DNA of 5,837 nucleotides. It comes from an uncultured Clostridia bacterium (GTDB taxonomy: Bacteria; Bacillota; Clostridia; Christensenellales; UBA1242). The position numbers were made by a program, and so were the translations under genes. Under the pieces are notes generated by a model. That model had not been told where the DNA came from. It searched no databases and worked only from the letters and a program-made list of their open reading frames with translations. Shown here piece after piece: positions 1 through 5,457 of this stretch (positions are counted from its first letter, which is position 1; each line of letters opens with the position of its first letter). The DNA is taken from the NCBI GenBank assembly GCA_934776915.1, contig CAKVNA010000057.1, positions 1 to 5,837 of the forward strand, given 5' to 3'.

Positions 1-71
1 AGTTTGCCACGTTTTGTAAGGTGAGAAAAAATGTGATTGAGCCTTAGTGAAAGATTGGAAAACATTCCCAT
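1..71 (-). CDS. ffh: Signal recognition particle GTPase Ffh, N-terminal fragment (cut by window edge)
   Basis: Only the first 23 codons lie in the window. The frame stays open to base 1. The translation begins MGMFSNLSLRLNHIF and continues to a TKRGKL motif, which fits the start of the Ffh N domain: a short helix of the type (F)xxLxxRLxxxFxxL followed by a basic, Gly-containing turn. Ffh is the cytosolic SRP54-type GTPase that binds signal sequences with the 4.5S/6S RNA and delivers ribosomes to FtsY at the membrane. The start at 71 is preferred over the in-frame ATG at 65 because GGAGG at 85-81 lies 9 bases before it, against 15 for the second ATG. The ylxM stop codon ends one base upstream, so the two genes form an operon, as is usual in Firmicutes. 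The identification rests on a short stretch plus the ylxM context. The GTPase motifs are outside the window. Confidence 0.85.
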   Translation of the reverse strand, partial: MGMFSNLSLRLNHIFSHLTKRGK

Positions 72-72
72 A

Positions 73-405
73 TTACAAAACCTCCAAAATAGAATTTAAC
101 TTCGCCTTAATTTGCTCTTTGTCTGCACCATTATCAAGAAGTTGAGAGCAATCAGAAATAGTAGATTTGATTTCTTCAAACTTTTCAAGAAGTTTAAGTT
201 TGCTTTCATAGTCTTCAAGCACCCTAAAAGTCCTTTTTACAAGGTCATTTACTGCTTGCCTTGAAATATCAAATTCCTCTGCAATTTCACTTAACGAAAT
301 GTTGCTATCCAAAAACATACGGAGCATATTCTGCTGTTTTGAAGTGAGCAGTGGCTCATAAATTTCTGCCAGCAAACTTTTTCTCAAATTATCTTGAATT
401 TCCAT
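73..405 (-). CDS. ylxM: YlxM/p13-family SRP-associated DNA-binding-like protein
   Basis: This 110-residue protein belongs to the YlxM (UPF0122, p13-like) family, which is encoded next to ffh in Firmicutes and is thought to modulate the signal recognition particle pathway. A helix-turn-helix like sigma-70 region 4 spans about residues 20-62. Its pattern is LTSKQQ, then SLSEIAEEFDISRQAV, then the basic helix leading to RVLEDYESKL. The C-terminal third is a charged, helical, probably coiled segment (about 64-110). The length matches the family's usual 105-115 residues. It is transcribed from its own consensus promoter at 467-440, and its stop codon sits one base before the ffh ATG. The start codon has an oddly close Shine-Dalgarno (GAGGG, only 3 bases away). 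No other ATG occurs before codon 27, which would cut into the HTH, so ATG 405 is kept. A regulatory role on DNA is not proven for the family. Confidence 0.9.
   Translation of the reverse strand: MEIQDNLRKSLLAEIYEPLLTSKQQNMLRMFLDSNISLSEIAEEFDISRQAVNDLVKRTFRVLEDYESKLKLLEKFEEIKSTISDCSQLLDNGADKEQIKAKLNSILEVL
81..85 (-). promoter_or_regulatory. Ribosome binding site of ffh inside the ylxM 3' end
   Basis: GGAGG on the minus strand lies within the last codons of ylxM and 9 bases before the ATG at 71. It decides the ffh start against the ATG at 65. Because it is embedded in ylxM, ffh translation is probably coupled to that of ylxM. Confidence 0.8.
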
Positions 406-408
406 ATT

Positions 409-413
409 CCCTC
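409..413 (-). promoter_or_regulatory. ylxM ribosome binding site with unusually short spacing
   Basis: GAGGG at 413-409 is only 3 bases from the ATG at 405, against 5-9 for other genes in this window. The first two bases (G413, A412) also lie in the closing arm of the leader hairpin at 435-412. No in-frame ATG gives better spacing. An ATT at codon 3 would sit at 9 bases but is a very rare start. Confidence 0.55.
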
Positions 414-435
414 GTAAAGCATTTTTACTTTACAA
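412..435 (-). promoter_or_regulatory. Inverted repeat / leader hairpin at the predicted ylxM transcript start
   Basis: On the minus strand the arms TTGTAAAG (435-428) and CTTTACGA (419-412) flank an 8-base loop. They form 8 pairs, one of them U-G. The start site predicted from the -10 box is near 433, so the hairpin would sit at the very 5' end of the mRNA, and its right arm enters the ylxM Shine-Dalgarno. It may stabilise the transcript, limit translation of ylxM, or as DNA act as an operator at +1. The stem is AT-rich, so chance is possible. Confidence 0.4.
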
Positions 436-439
436 CACA

Positions 440-467
440 ATTATACCCATATTTTTCCCATTGTCAA
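440..467 (-). promoter_or_regulatory. Consensus sigma-A promoter of the ylxM-ffh operon
   Basis: A perfect -35 TTGACA at 467-462 and a perfect -10 TATAAT at 445-440 are separated by 16 bases on the minus strand. The predicted start is near 433, giving a leader of about 28 bases to the ylxM ATG. It lies just downstream of the terminator that closes the preceding unit, so it probably drives ylxM-ffh alone and constitutively, as suits an essential secretion gene. Confidence 0.85.
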
Positions 468-539
468 GCAATTTTTGGAAAATAAATATATTTCTTACAA
501 AATGGACAATATATGCCCCGTTTTACATAAAAAATATAT

Positions 540-569
540 AAAAAATCCCACCGAAATTGGTGGAATTTT
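540..569 (-). terminator. Intrinsic terminator after the exported-protein gene
   Basis: On the minus strand an 11-pair stem (AAAATTCCACC / GGTGGGATTTT) closes a 6-base loop (558-553) and runs into six T (545-540). One pair is U-G in the minus-strand RNA but would be C-A in the plus-strand RNA, so the structure favours minus-strand transcripts. It begins 18 bases past the stop codon at 587 and separates that gene from the ylxM promoter. Confidence 0.88.
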
Positions 570-586
570 ACTTATCTAAAATTTTC

Positions 587-1828
587 TTACTTGTATTCTT
601 CTGGGAAGTTGGCGGGATAGGTGATGTTGTCTTTTGAAGCCCAGCCATTAAAAAAATTTGTAAAGTTATCTACAAGACTTATATCCAACTCGGAGAAGTC
701 ACCCTTGGAAATACGATTATCAGCATATACTGGCTCATAACCTATTTCATTATTTACTATATTCATAAAATCCGAACTTCCAAATAATTCAGTACTATTT
801 TTTGGAGCATAAATAATAACGGGTGAGTAAAAAAACATTTCAAGAGTATACGTACTTCCACTTGAGTTAATAAGTTTCCAATATAATGTAACATCTTCAA
901 TAACATCTGATTGTGTGTATGCTCCGGTTGATGAAATATCGTTCGTCCCGACAGAAACGTTATTATTGTAATTTTGAATGGTTGATTGTGAACGTCCAAA
1001 CATAATTGTTGCATGTATAGTAAGTGTAGGCACAGCCCTTAAAATATCACCAAATGAACTATCTGGCATTTGATATTGACTATCAGAAACCAAATCACGT
1101 CTTTGGTTCAAATTGTTTGTTGTTGATGACGCATTTTGTATGGCGTTTATCACTCTATCCGCCCAATCTGCTGAAAGATAACTAACCTTATCTGGTGTAA
1201 CATCTACTGAAGTTAGATTGAACAAGAATTGATTTGAGTCGTTTGACTTGTAGTCTGCGATAACTCCGGGGGTGATTTCTAGGAGCATATATATTCGGGT
1301 AGTTTGATTTTGTTTTAGCGTTGTGGAAGTGGAAGACAAGGCAGAGTTTTCTATTCCGCTAGATTTTATTGTGCTTTCCTTTTGCGAAATGGTGCTTGAA
1401 GATAGGTCACCAAAGTAATATTTTCGGGTCATGTTTTTGCAAATGCCATTATCTGTTAGAGTGATATTTATGCCCATTGTATTCATTTTGTTGTTATTTG
1501 TAAAAGTAAATTCAAAAACTACATATGTATTTGTATCATTCAAAACAAGGGCTGAATTGCTTGCATTAAGTGTTCTTGAACCGCTTGTGTCGCCGTAGTT
1601 CATGGTGATTGTTCCCGACTGAAATGGCGTGGCAGAAGTGTCTGTTTTTTTCTGATAATTTGCACTGGCTGTGCAGACAACATGAGGTGCTGCGTTGTAT
1701 GTGACGGAAAGTGTTGAATTAAGCCCAATGTTTGCTGCAGCAATAGCCCACGCAACAATACCTATTGCACTTGCAACGACAAAACATGTAGCAAATATTA
1801 AAGCGGTGAGCTTTGTCTTTGTATTCAT
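587..1828 (-). CDS. Uncharacterised exported or membrane-anchored Ser/Thr/Asn-rich protein
   Basis: I do not recognise a named family in this 413-residue protein. It starts with two lysines (K4, K6) and an uncharged hydrophobic segment at about residues 7-32 that ends in AWAIAAA. This is either a signal peptide with a possible signal peptidase I site near A32 or a single N-terminal anchor. The rest is Ser/Thr/Asn-rich and predicted mostly beta, with alternating strands near 38-60, 101-125, 176-208 and 312-341. A more helical stretch lies near 222-266. A GW motif near the C-terminus (NGWASKDNITYPANF, 394-408) faintly recalls InlB-type repeats. The mature part has just two cysteines, C52 and C130. 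There is no LPXTG sorting signal, lipobox or second membrane segment. AGGAG at 1842-1838, 9 bases upstream, fixes the start. The gene lies 42 bases after trxA with no clear promoter and ends in a strong terminator. A TasA/CalY-like surface protein is one possibility, held weakly. Confidence 0.8.
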   Translation of the reverse strand: MNTKTKLTALIFATCFVVASAIGIVAWAIAAANIGLNSTLSVTYNAAPHVVCTASANYQKKTDTSATPFQSGTITMNYGDTSGSRTLNASNSALVLNDTNTYVVFEFTFTNNNKMNTMGINITLTDNGICKNMTRKYYFGDLSSSTISQKESTIKSSGIENSALSSTSTTLKQNQTTRIYMLLEITPGVIADYKSNDSNQFLFNLTSVDVTPDKVSYLSADWADRVINAIQNASSTTNNLNQRRDLVSDSQYQMPDSSFGDILRAVPTLTIHATIMFGRSQSTIQNYNNNVSVGTNDISSTGAYTQSDVIEDVTLYWKLINSSGSTYTLEMFFYSPVIIYAPKNSTELFGSSDFMNIVNNEIGYEPVYADNRISKGDFSELDISLVDNFTNFFNGWASKDNITYPANFPEEYK

Positions 1829-1837
1829 TAAAATTTA

Positions 1838-1842
1838 CTCCT
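1838..1842 (-). promoter_or_regulatory. Ribosome binding site of the exported-protein gene
   Basis: AGGAG on the minus strand lies 9 bases before the ATG at 1828. It confirms that translation begins directly before the hydrophobic N-terminal segment, so the signal sequence is not an artefact of a misplaced start. Confidence 0.8.
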
Positions 1843-1870
1843 AATATTATATTCTGAACAACTTTCAATT

Positions 1871-2197
1871 TTATGCAGACAACTTTGCTTCAATGGCGGA
1901 AATTATTTGTGTTTTTTGGCGAAGTCCAACAAGTCTGTCCACTTCTTCCCCGTTTTTGAAGATAATCATTGTAGGCACGCTCATAACTCCAAATTGTTTG
2001 GCGATGTCCATGCCTTCGTCAATGTCAAGTTTATAAATCTTTGCTTTGTCGCCAAGTTCTTCTTGAGTTGCTTCAAGAATAGGAGCAAGCATTTTGCAAG
2101 GTCCGCACCAAGTGGCATAGAAATCCACCAAAACAAGGCTTTTTGCTTCTTTTATTGTTTTTTCAAAATTGTCATTGTTCAAATGTTCAAGTTCCAT
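1871..2197 (-). CDS. trxA: Thioredoxin
   Basis: This is a 108-residue single-domain thioredoxin, the usual family length. It is a cytosolic disulfide reductase that is recharged by thioredoxin reductase and serves ribonucleotide reductase, peroxidases and others. The active site is W30-C31-G32-P33-C34-K35. The buried acid is D25 (VDFYATW), the cis-proline is P75 in SVPT, and G91 lies in the conserved late turn. The start at 2197 is chosen because AAGGAG at 2208-2203 lies 5 bases upstream. An in-frame ATG at 2233 would add 12 residues (MHENSFRPKGEK) that the family lacks and that have no ribosome binding site. The gene has its own promoter at 2279-2251 but may also be reached by read-through from hslU, after which I see no terminator. 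No terminator separates it from the exported-protein gene downstream, so the two are probably co-transcribed. Confidence 0.96.
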   Translation of the reverse strand: MELEHLNNDNFEKTIKEAKSLVLVDFYATWCGPCKMLAPILEATQEELGDKAKIYKLDIDEGMDIAKQFGVMSVPTMIIFKNGEEVDRLVGLRQKTQIISAIEAKLSA

Positions 2198-2202
2198 TTT
2201 TT

Positions 2203-2208
2203 CTCCTT
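2203..2208 (-). promoter_or_regulatory. Ribosome binding site deciding the trxA start
   Basis: AAGGAG on the minus strand lies 5 bases before the ATG at 2197. Nothing similar precedes the in-frame ATG at 2233. This sets the 108-residue form of the protein. Confidence 0.8.
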
Positions 2209-2250
2209 TTGGTCTAAAACTATTTTCATGCATACAAAAGTTTCAAAGTA

Positions 2251-2279
2251 ATTTTAACACTTTACAAAAAATTTGTCAT
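2251..2279 (-). promoter_or_regulatory. Extended -10 sigma-A promoter of trxA
   Basis: On the minus strand a -35 ATGACA (2279-2274, five of six consensus bases) and a -10 TAAAAT (2256-2251, five of six) are spaced by exactly 17 bases. A TGT at 2259-2257 gives the TGn extended -10 element. The predicted start is near 2244, with a leader of about 47 bases to the ATG at 2197. A perfect TTGACA at 2284-2279 overlaps the -35 but is 22 bases from the -10, so it is the less likely partner. Confidence 0.7.
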
Positions 2280-2292
2280 GTCAATTTGCCCA

Positions 2293-3603
2293 TTACAAGA
2301 AATATTTTCTCAAATCATGCTCTTTATCAAAGTTTTCAAAGGCTTTTTTGACATACTCTTTGTCAATAACCACTTGTTTTGGCTCGTCACCAGCATTAAA
2401 ACTTACATCTTCAAGCAGAAGTTCCAAAACGGTGTGAAGTCGTCTTGCACCCAAATTTTCGCTTGTTTCGTTTTCCTCTTCGGTGTATTTCGCAATTTCT
2501 TTCAAGGCGTCTGTCTTAAACACAAGGTCAACTCCGTCAACTTTCAAAAGTTCCTTATATTGAAGCGTCACTGCATTTTTTGGTTCGGTTAAGATTTTAT
2601 AAAACTCTTTTGCGGTCAAGTTGTCAAGGTCAACTCTAATTGGGAAACGCCCTTGAAGTTCTGGAATAAGGTCTTCCACTTTTGACACATGGAATGCTCC
2701 CGCTGCGATAAAGAGAATGTAATCAGTTTTGATTATGCCATATTTTGTATTGACTGTGCAGCCTTCGACTATTGGAAGAATGTCCCTTTGAACGCCCTCT
2801 CGGCTGACTTCTGGACCATTGCTTCTGCCCGAACTGCCTGCAATTTTGTCAATTTCGTCAATAAAGATAATACCCTCTTGTTCGGCTCGTCTGACGGCTT
2901 CTGCTTTAACTGTTTCAATGTCGATAATTTTGTCACATTCTTCTTGATTTAATATTTCTCTTGCTTCACGAATAGTAAGTTTTCTCTTTTTCTTTTTGGT
3001 TGGGAAAATTCCTCCCATAAGTTCGCCAAAGTTTATTTCCATGCCAGCACCCGGCATCATCTCAAAAGATTTTGGGGCTTCTGCCACGTCCATTTCGATA
3101 AACTCGTCATCATATTTGCCGTCCTCAATTCCCTTTTGGATATGTGACTTCAAATCTTCTTCATTGGCTGTTGCATCAATGTTTGCTTTCTTTATTGGAT
3201 AAAGATATTCAAAAAGCCTTTTGTTGACATTTGGAGCAACTTTTTCCACCACTTCATTATATTTTTCGTCTTTTACAAGGCGGAATGACGCTTCAACAAG
3301 GTCACGAACCATGCTTTCAACATCTCTGCCCACATAGCCAACTTCTGTATATTTTGTGGCTTCAACCTTTATGAAAGGTGCTTTGACAAGTTTTGCAAGT
3401 CGTCTTGCGATTTCTGTCTTGCCAACACCTGTTGGTCCTTTCATTATGATATTTTTTGGAGTAATTTCTTCTTGCATTTGTTTTGAAAGTTTGCTTCTTC
3501 TGTATCTGTTTCTAAGAGCAATGGCAACAGCCTTTTTTGCATTGTCCTGACCTATAATATATTTGTCAAGTTCGGCAACAATTTCTTTTGGTGTATAGTT
3601 CAT
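2293..3603 (-). CDS. hslU: HslU, ATPase (unfoldase) subunit of the HslVU protease
   Basis: This 436-residue AAA+ ATPase (ClpY) forms hexamers that unfold substrates and feed them into the HslV chamber in the cytosol. Domains in order: the N-terminal helix with YIIGQ (15-19); Walker A GPTGVGKT (56-63); the substrate-gripping pore loop GYVG (89-92); the inserted I-domain (about 110-240) with a lysine-rich patch KKKKRK (203-208); Walker B IIFIDEID (245-252); the ELQGRFPIRV block with the likely arginine finger R319; and sensor 2 GARRLH (385-390). The C-terminus LRKYFL matches the hydrophobic tail that inserts into HslV and activates it. All key residues are present. The ATG directly abuts the hslV stop codon, and GGAGGAGG at 3616-3609 lies 5 bases upstream, so translation is coupled and the two subunits are made together. 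In Bacillus codY follows. Here trxA does. Confidence 0.98.
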   Translation of the reverse strand: MNYTPKEIVAELDKYIIGQDNAKKAVAIALRNRYRRSKLSKQMQEEITPKNIIMKGPTGVGKTEIARRLAKLVKAPFIKVEATKYTEVGYVGRDVESMVRDLVEASFRLVKDEKYNEVVEKVAPNVNKRLFEYLYPIKKANIDATANEEDLKSHIQKGIEDGKYDDEFIEMDVAEAPKSFEMMPGAGMEINFGELMGGIFPTKKKKRKLTIREAREILNQEECDKIIDIETVKAEAVRRAEQEGIIFIDEIDKIAGSSGRSNGPEVSREGVQRDILPIVEGCTVNTKYGIIKTDYILFIAAGAFHVSKVEDLIPELQGRFPIRVDLDNLTAKEFYKILTEPKNAVTLQYKELLKVDGVDLVFKTDALKEIAKYTEEENETSENLGARRLHTVLELLLEDVSFNAGDEPKQVVIDKEYVKKAFENFDKEHDLRKYFL

Positions 3604-4140
3604 TTAAACCTCCTCCACAGTCACATGACCATTTGTAAACACACATATATCGCTTGTAATTTTGAGTGCTTTAAGGGCAATTTCCTTGACACTTAGGTCT
3701 GTGTTTTCAATAAGTGCACGAGAGGCCGCAAGCGCATAAAATTCACCACTTCCTATTGCCGCCACCCCATATTCTGGCTCAAAAACATCACCATTTCCAG
3801 ACACATAAAGCAAGTTGTCCTTATCTGCAACAAGCATAAGTGCGTCAAGTTTGCGGACATATTTGTCGTCTCTAAAGCCTATTGCCAGTTCCACAGCACT
3901 ACGCATAAGATTTCCGCTAAATTTTTGCAAAAGTTCCTCAAATTTTTGTGACAAACTGAATGCGTCAGACGCACTGCCCGCAAAGCCAATGACCACTTTT
4001 CCTCCAAAAATTCTTCTAACTTTTACAGCATTGTTTTTGACAATAAACTTTTCGCCAACAGTAACTTGCCCGTCACCAGCGATAGCAGTCTTGCCATTTC
4101 TTTTTACAGCCACAATAGTGGTGCTTCTCATTCCTTCCAT
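3604..4140 (-). CDS. hslV: HslV, proteolytic subunit of the HslVU protease
   Basis: This 178-residue proteasome-beta-type peptidase (ClpQ) forms a double hexamer capped by HslU. Conserved blocks are TTIVAV (7-12), AGDGQVT (21-27), K40 in the KVRR motif (the catalytic lysine), GFAGSASDAF (52-61), SGNGDV (114-119), AIGSG (128-132) and DICVFTN (164-170). The nucleophile should be T7, so six residues (MEGMRS) precede it. Glu2 would block removal of the initiator Met, and Arg would do so for the alternative ATG at 4131, so a propeptide must be cleaved before T7. The start at 4140 is backed by AGGAG at 4151-4147, 6 bases away. The gene begins 3 bases after the trmFO stop and ends flush against the hslU ATG, with no xerC in between. 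The C-terminus stops soon after TNGHVTVEEV and is shorter than in E. coli. Confidence 0.97.
   Translation of the reverse strand: MEGMRSTTIVAVKRNGKTAIAGDGQVTVGEKFIVKNNAVKVRRIFGGKVVIGFAGSASDAFSLSQKFEELLQKFSGNLMRSAVELAIGFRDDKYVRKLDALMLVADKDNLLYVSGNGDVFEPEYGVAAIGSGEFYALAASRALIENTDLSVKEIALKALKITSDICVFTNGHVTVEEV
3609..3616 (-). promoter_or_regulatory. Strong ribosome binding site of hslU within the hslV 3' end
   Basis: GGAGGAGG on the minus strand encodes the last Glu-Glu of HslV and lies 5 bases before the hslU ATG at 3603. It is the longest Shine-Dalgarno match in the window, which fits the need for near-equal HslU and HslV subunits. Confidence 0.8.
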
Positions 4141-4143
4141 AAT

Positions 4144-5457
4144 TTACTCCTTATCTATAATTTTTACAACATTTTCTATTTCTTCAAGCGAACGAGCAAC
4201 CATTTTCTCTCGTTTTAACTTGTTATCTTTAATTTTTTCGCCAAGGGGGCTTACAATTCCAAAATTTGCATTCATTGGTTGAAAGTTCTTTTGTGGACAA
4301 GTGGTTATGAAGTTTGTAATTGCTCCCATAATTGTGTCTGACGAAAGTGACACAAGTGGCTTGTTTTTTAAGTAAAGATAGGCATTTAGCCCACACAACA
4401 GTCCACTCATTGTGCTTTCCACATATCCTTCAACGCCGCTAAGTTGCCCCGCTATGAACAAATCTTCCCTTTTCTTTGTTTGAAAGGTGTTTTTCAAAAC
4501 TTGTGGAGCGTTTATGTATGTGTTCCTATGCATAACGCCGTATTTCACAAATTTTGCATTCTCCAACCCTGGAATAAGTGAAAACACTCGTTTTTGCTCT
4601 GGGAATAGTAAGTTTGTTTGAAAGCCAACAAGATTATATAGCCTTTTGTCCTTATCTTCTGGTCTTAATTGCACAACGGCATAGTATTTTTCTTTTGTCG
4701 TTGGGTTGTCAAGTCCAATGGGTTTCAGTGGTCCAAATCTTAAGCTGTCCTCTCCCCTTTGTGCCATAACTTCAACAGGCATACAGCCCTCAAAAATTTC
4801 TTTCTTTTCAAAGTTTTTAAGTTCTACTTTTTGTGCAGAAATAAGCTCCTTATAAAACTTCAAATATTGTTCCTTGTTCATTGGGCAGTTTATATAATCG
4901 CCATCACCCTTGTCATATCTGTCCTTAATGTATGCCTTTGTCATATCAATGCTATCCCGCTCTACAATAGGACTTGATGCATCATAGAATGACAAATTGT
5001 CTTGTTCCAAAAAGTCTTTTAAACTTTGACTAAGTCTGCTCGTTGTAAGTGGCCCCGTTGCAATAATTGTTAGCCCGTCTGGAATTTTTTCTATTTCTTC
5101 TGACACAAACTTAACATTGGATAGCTTCTTTATTTCGTCTGTGACCATTTGCGAAAAGTTTTCTCTATCCACAGCCAAAGCATTTCCCGCTGGCACACGA
5201 CAAGCGTTGGCGCATCTTAAAATCAAACTGTCAAACTTCTCCATTTCTGCTTTAAGCAACCCCGAAGCAGTGGATACATCCATAGATTTAAGACTGTTTG
5301 AACAAACAATTTCGGCAAGATTTTTGCTTGAATGTGCAGGAGTAAACTTGTTTGGTTTTATGTCATAAAGAGTAACAGATATTCCCCTTTTTGCAAGTTG
5401 CCAAGTGGCTTCACACCCCGCAAGTCCTGCTCCCACAATGTTTACAGTGTTATTCAT
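4144..5457 (-). CDS. trmFO: TrmFO, folate- and FAD-dependent tRNA (uracil-54-C5) methyltransferase
   Basis: This 437-residue flavoprotein (formerly Gid) makes ribothymidine at position 54 of tRNA, using methylenetetrahydrofolate as carbon donor and reduced FAD. The N-terminal Rossmann motif GAGLAG (9-14) binds FAD. C52 in EIVCSNSL and C225 in EGCMPVEV correspond to the functional Cys53 and Cys226 of the Bacillus subtilis enzyme. Further family blocks are PAHSS (40-44), FYDASSPIVE (157-166), YGVMHRNTYIN (306-316), GVEGYVEST (341-349) and NFQPMNANFG (391-400). Length matches the usual 435-440 residues. The start at 5457 gives the typical MNNTVNIVGAG opening. The frame extends 16 codons further up, but that stretch is topA coding sequence and has no ribosome binding site. 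The start overlaps the topA end by 8 bases, with GAAGG at 5467-5463 as a modest ribosome binding site. hslV follows after 3 bases. Confidence 0.97.
   Translation of the reverse strand: MNNTVNIVGAGLAGCEATWQLAKRGISVTLYDIKPNKFTPAHSSKNLAEIVCSNSLKSMDVSTASGLLKAEMEKFDSLILRCANACRVPAGNALAVDRENFSQMVTDEIKKLSNVKFVSEEIEKIPDGLTIIATGPLTTSRLSQSLKDFLEQDNLSFYDASSPIVERDSIDMTKAYIKDRYDKGDGDYINCPMNKEQYLKFYKELISAQKVELKNFEKKEIFEGCMPVEVMAQRGEDSLRFGPLKPIGLDNPTTKEKYYAVVQLRPEDKDKRLYNLVGFQTNLLFPEQKRVFSLIPGLENAKFVKYGVMHRNTYINAPQVLKNTFQTKKREDLFIAGQLSGVEGYVESTMSGLLCGLNAYLYLKNKPLVSLSSDTIMGAITNFITTCPQKNFQPMNANFGIVSPLGEKIKDNKLKREKMVARSLEEIENVVKIIDKE
4147..4151 (-). promoter_or_regulatory. Ribosome binding site deciding the hslV start
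   Basis: AGGAG on the minus strand overlaps the end of trmFO and lies 6 bases before the ATG at 4140. The alternative in-frame ATG at 4131 has only AAGGA directly against it. The site therefore supports the form with a six-residue leader before the catalytic Thr. Confidence 0.75.

Noticed and set aside
499..525. Inverted repeat AAAATGG / CCGTTTT in the intergenic region on the plus strand
   Set aside because: It has only seven pairs with one wobble and a 12-base loop, no following T-run, and no plus-strand gene that it could serve.
1784..1795. C15 in the hydrophobic segment of the exported protein as a lipoprotein cysteine
   Set aside because: The residues before it (F-A-T) do not fit a lipobox, and the hydrophobic segment continues for another 17 residues beyond it.
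1846..1851. Perfect TATAAT before the exported-protein gene, a possible promoter -10 box
   Set aside because: No acceptable -35 lies 16-18 bases upstream (the nearest, TTGAAA at 1868-1863, is 11 bases away). Transcription would also start within the AGGAG at 1842-1838, destroying the ribosome binding site.
2198..2233. A 12-residue N-terminal extension of thioredoxin from the in-frame ATG at 2233
   Set aside because: No ribosome binding site precedes it, the family does not have it, and a good AAGGAG serves the ATG at 2197.
2198..2292. Weak hairpin ACAAA / TTTGT after hslU as a terminator
   Set aside because: It has only five AT-rich pairs with a 3-base loop and no U-run after it. The same bases lie in the trxA promoter, which explains them better.
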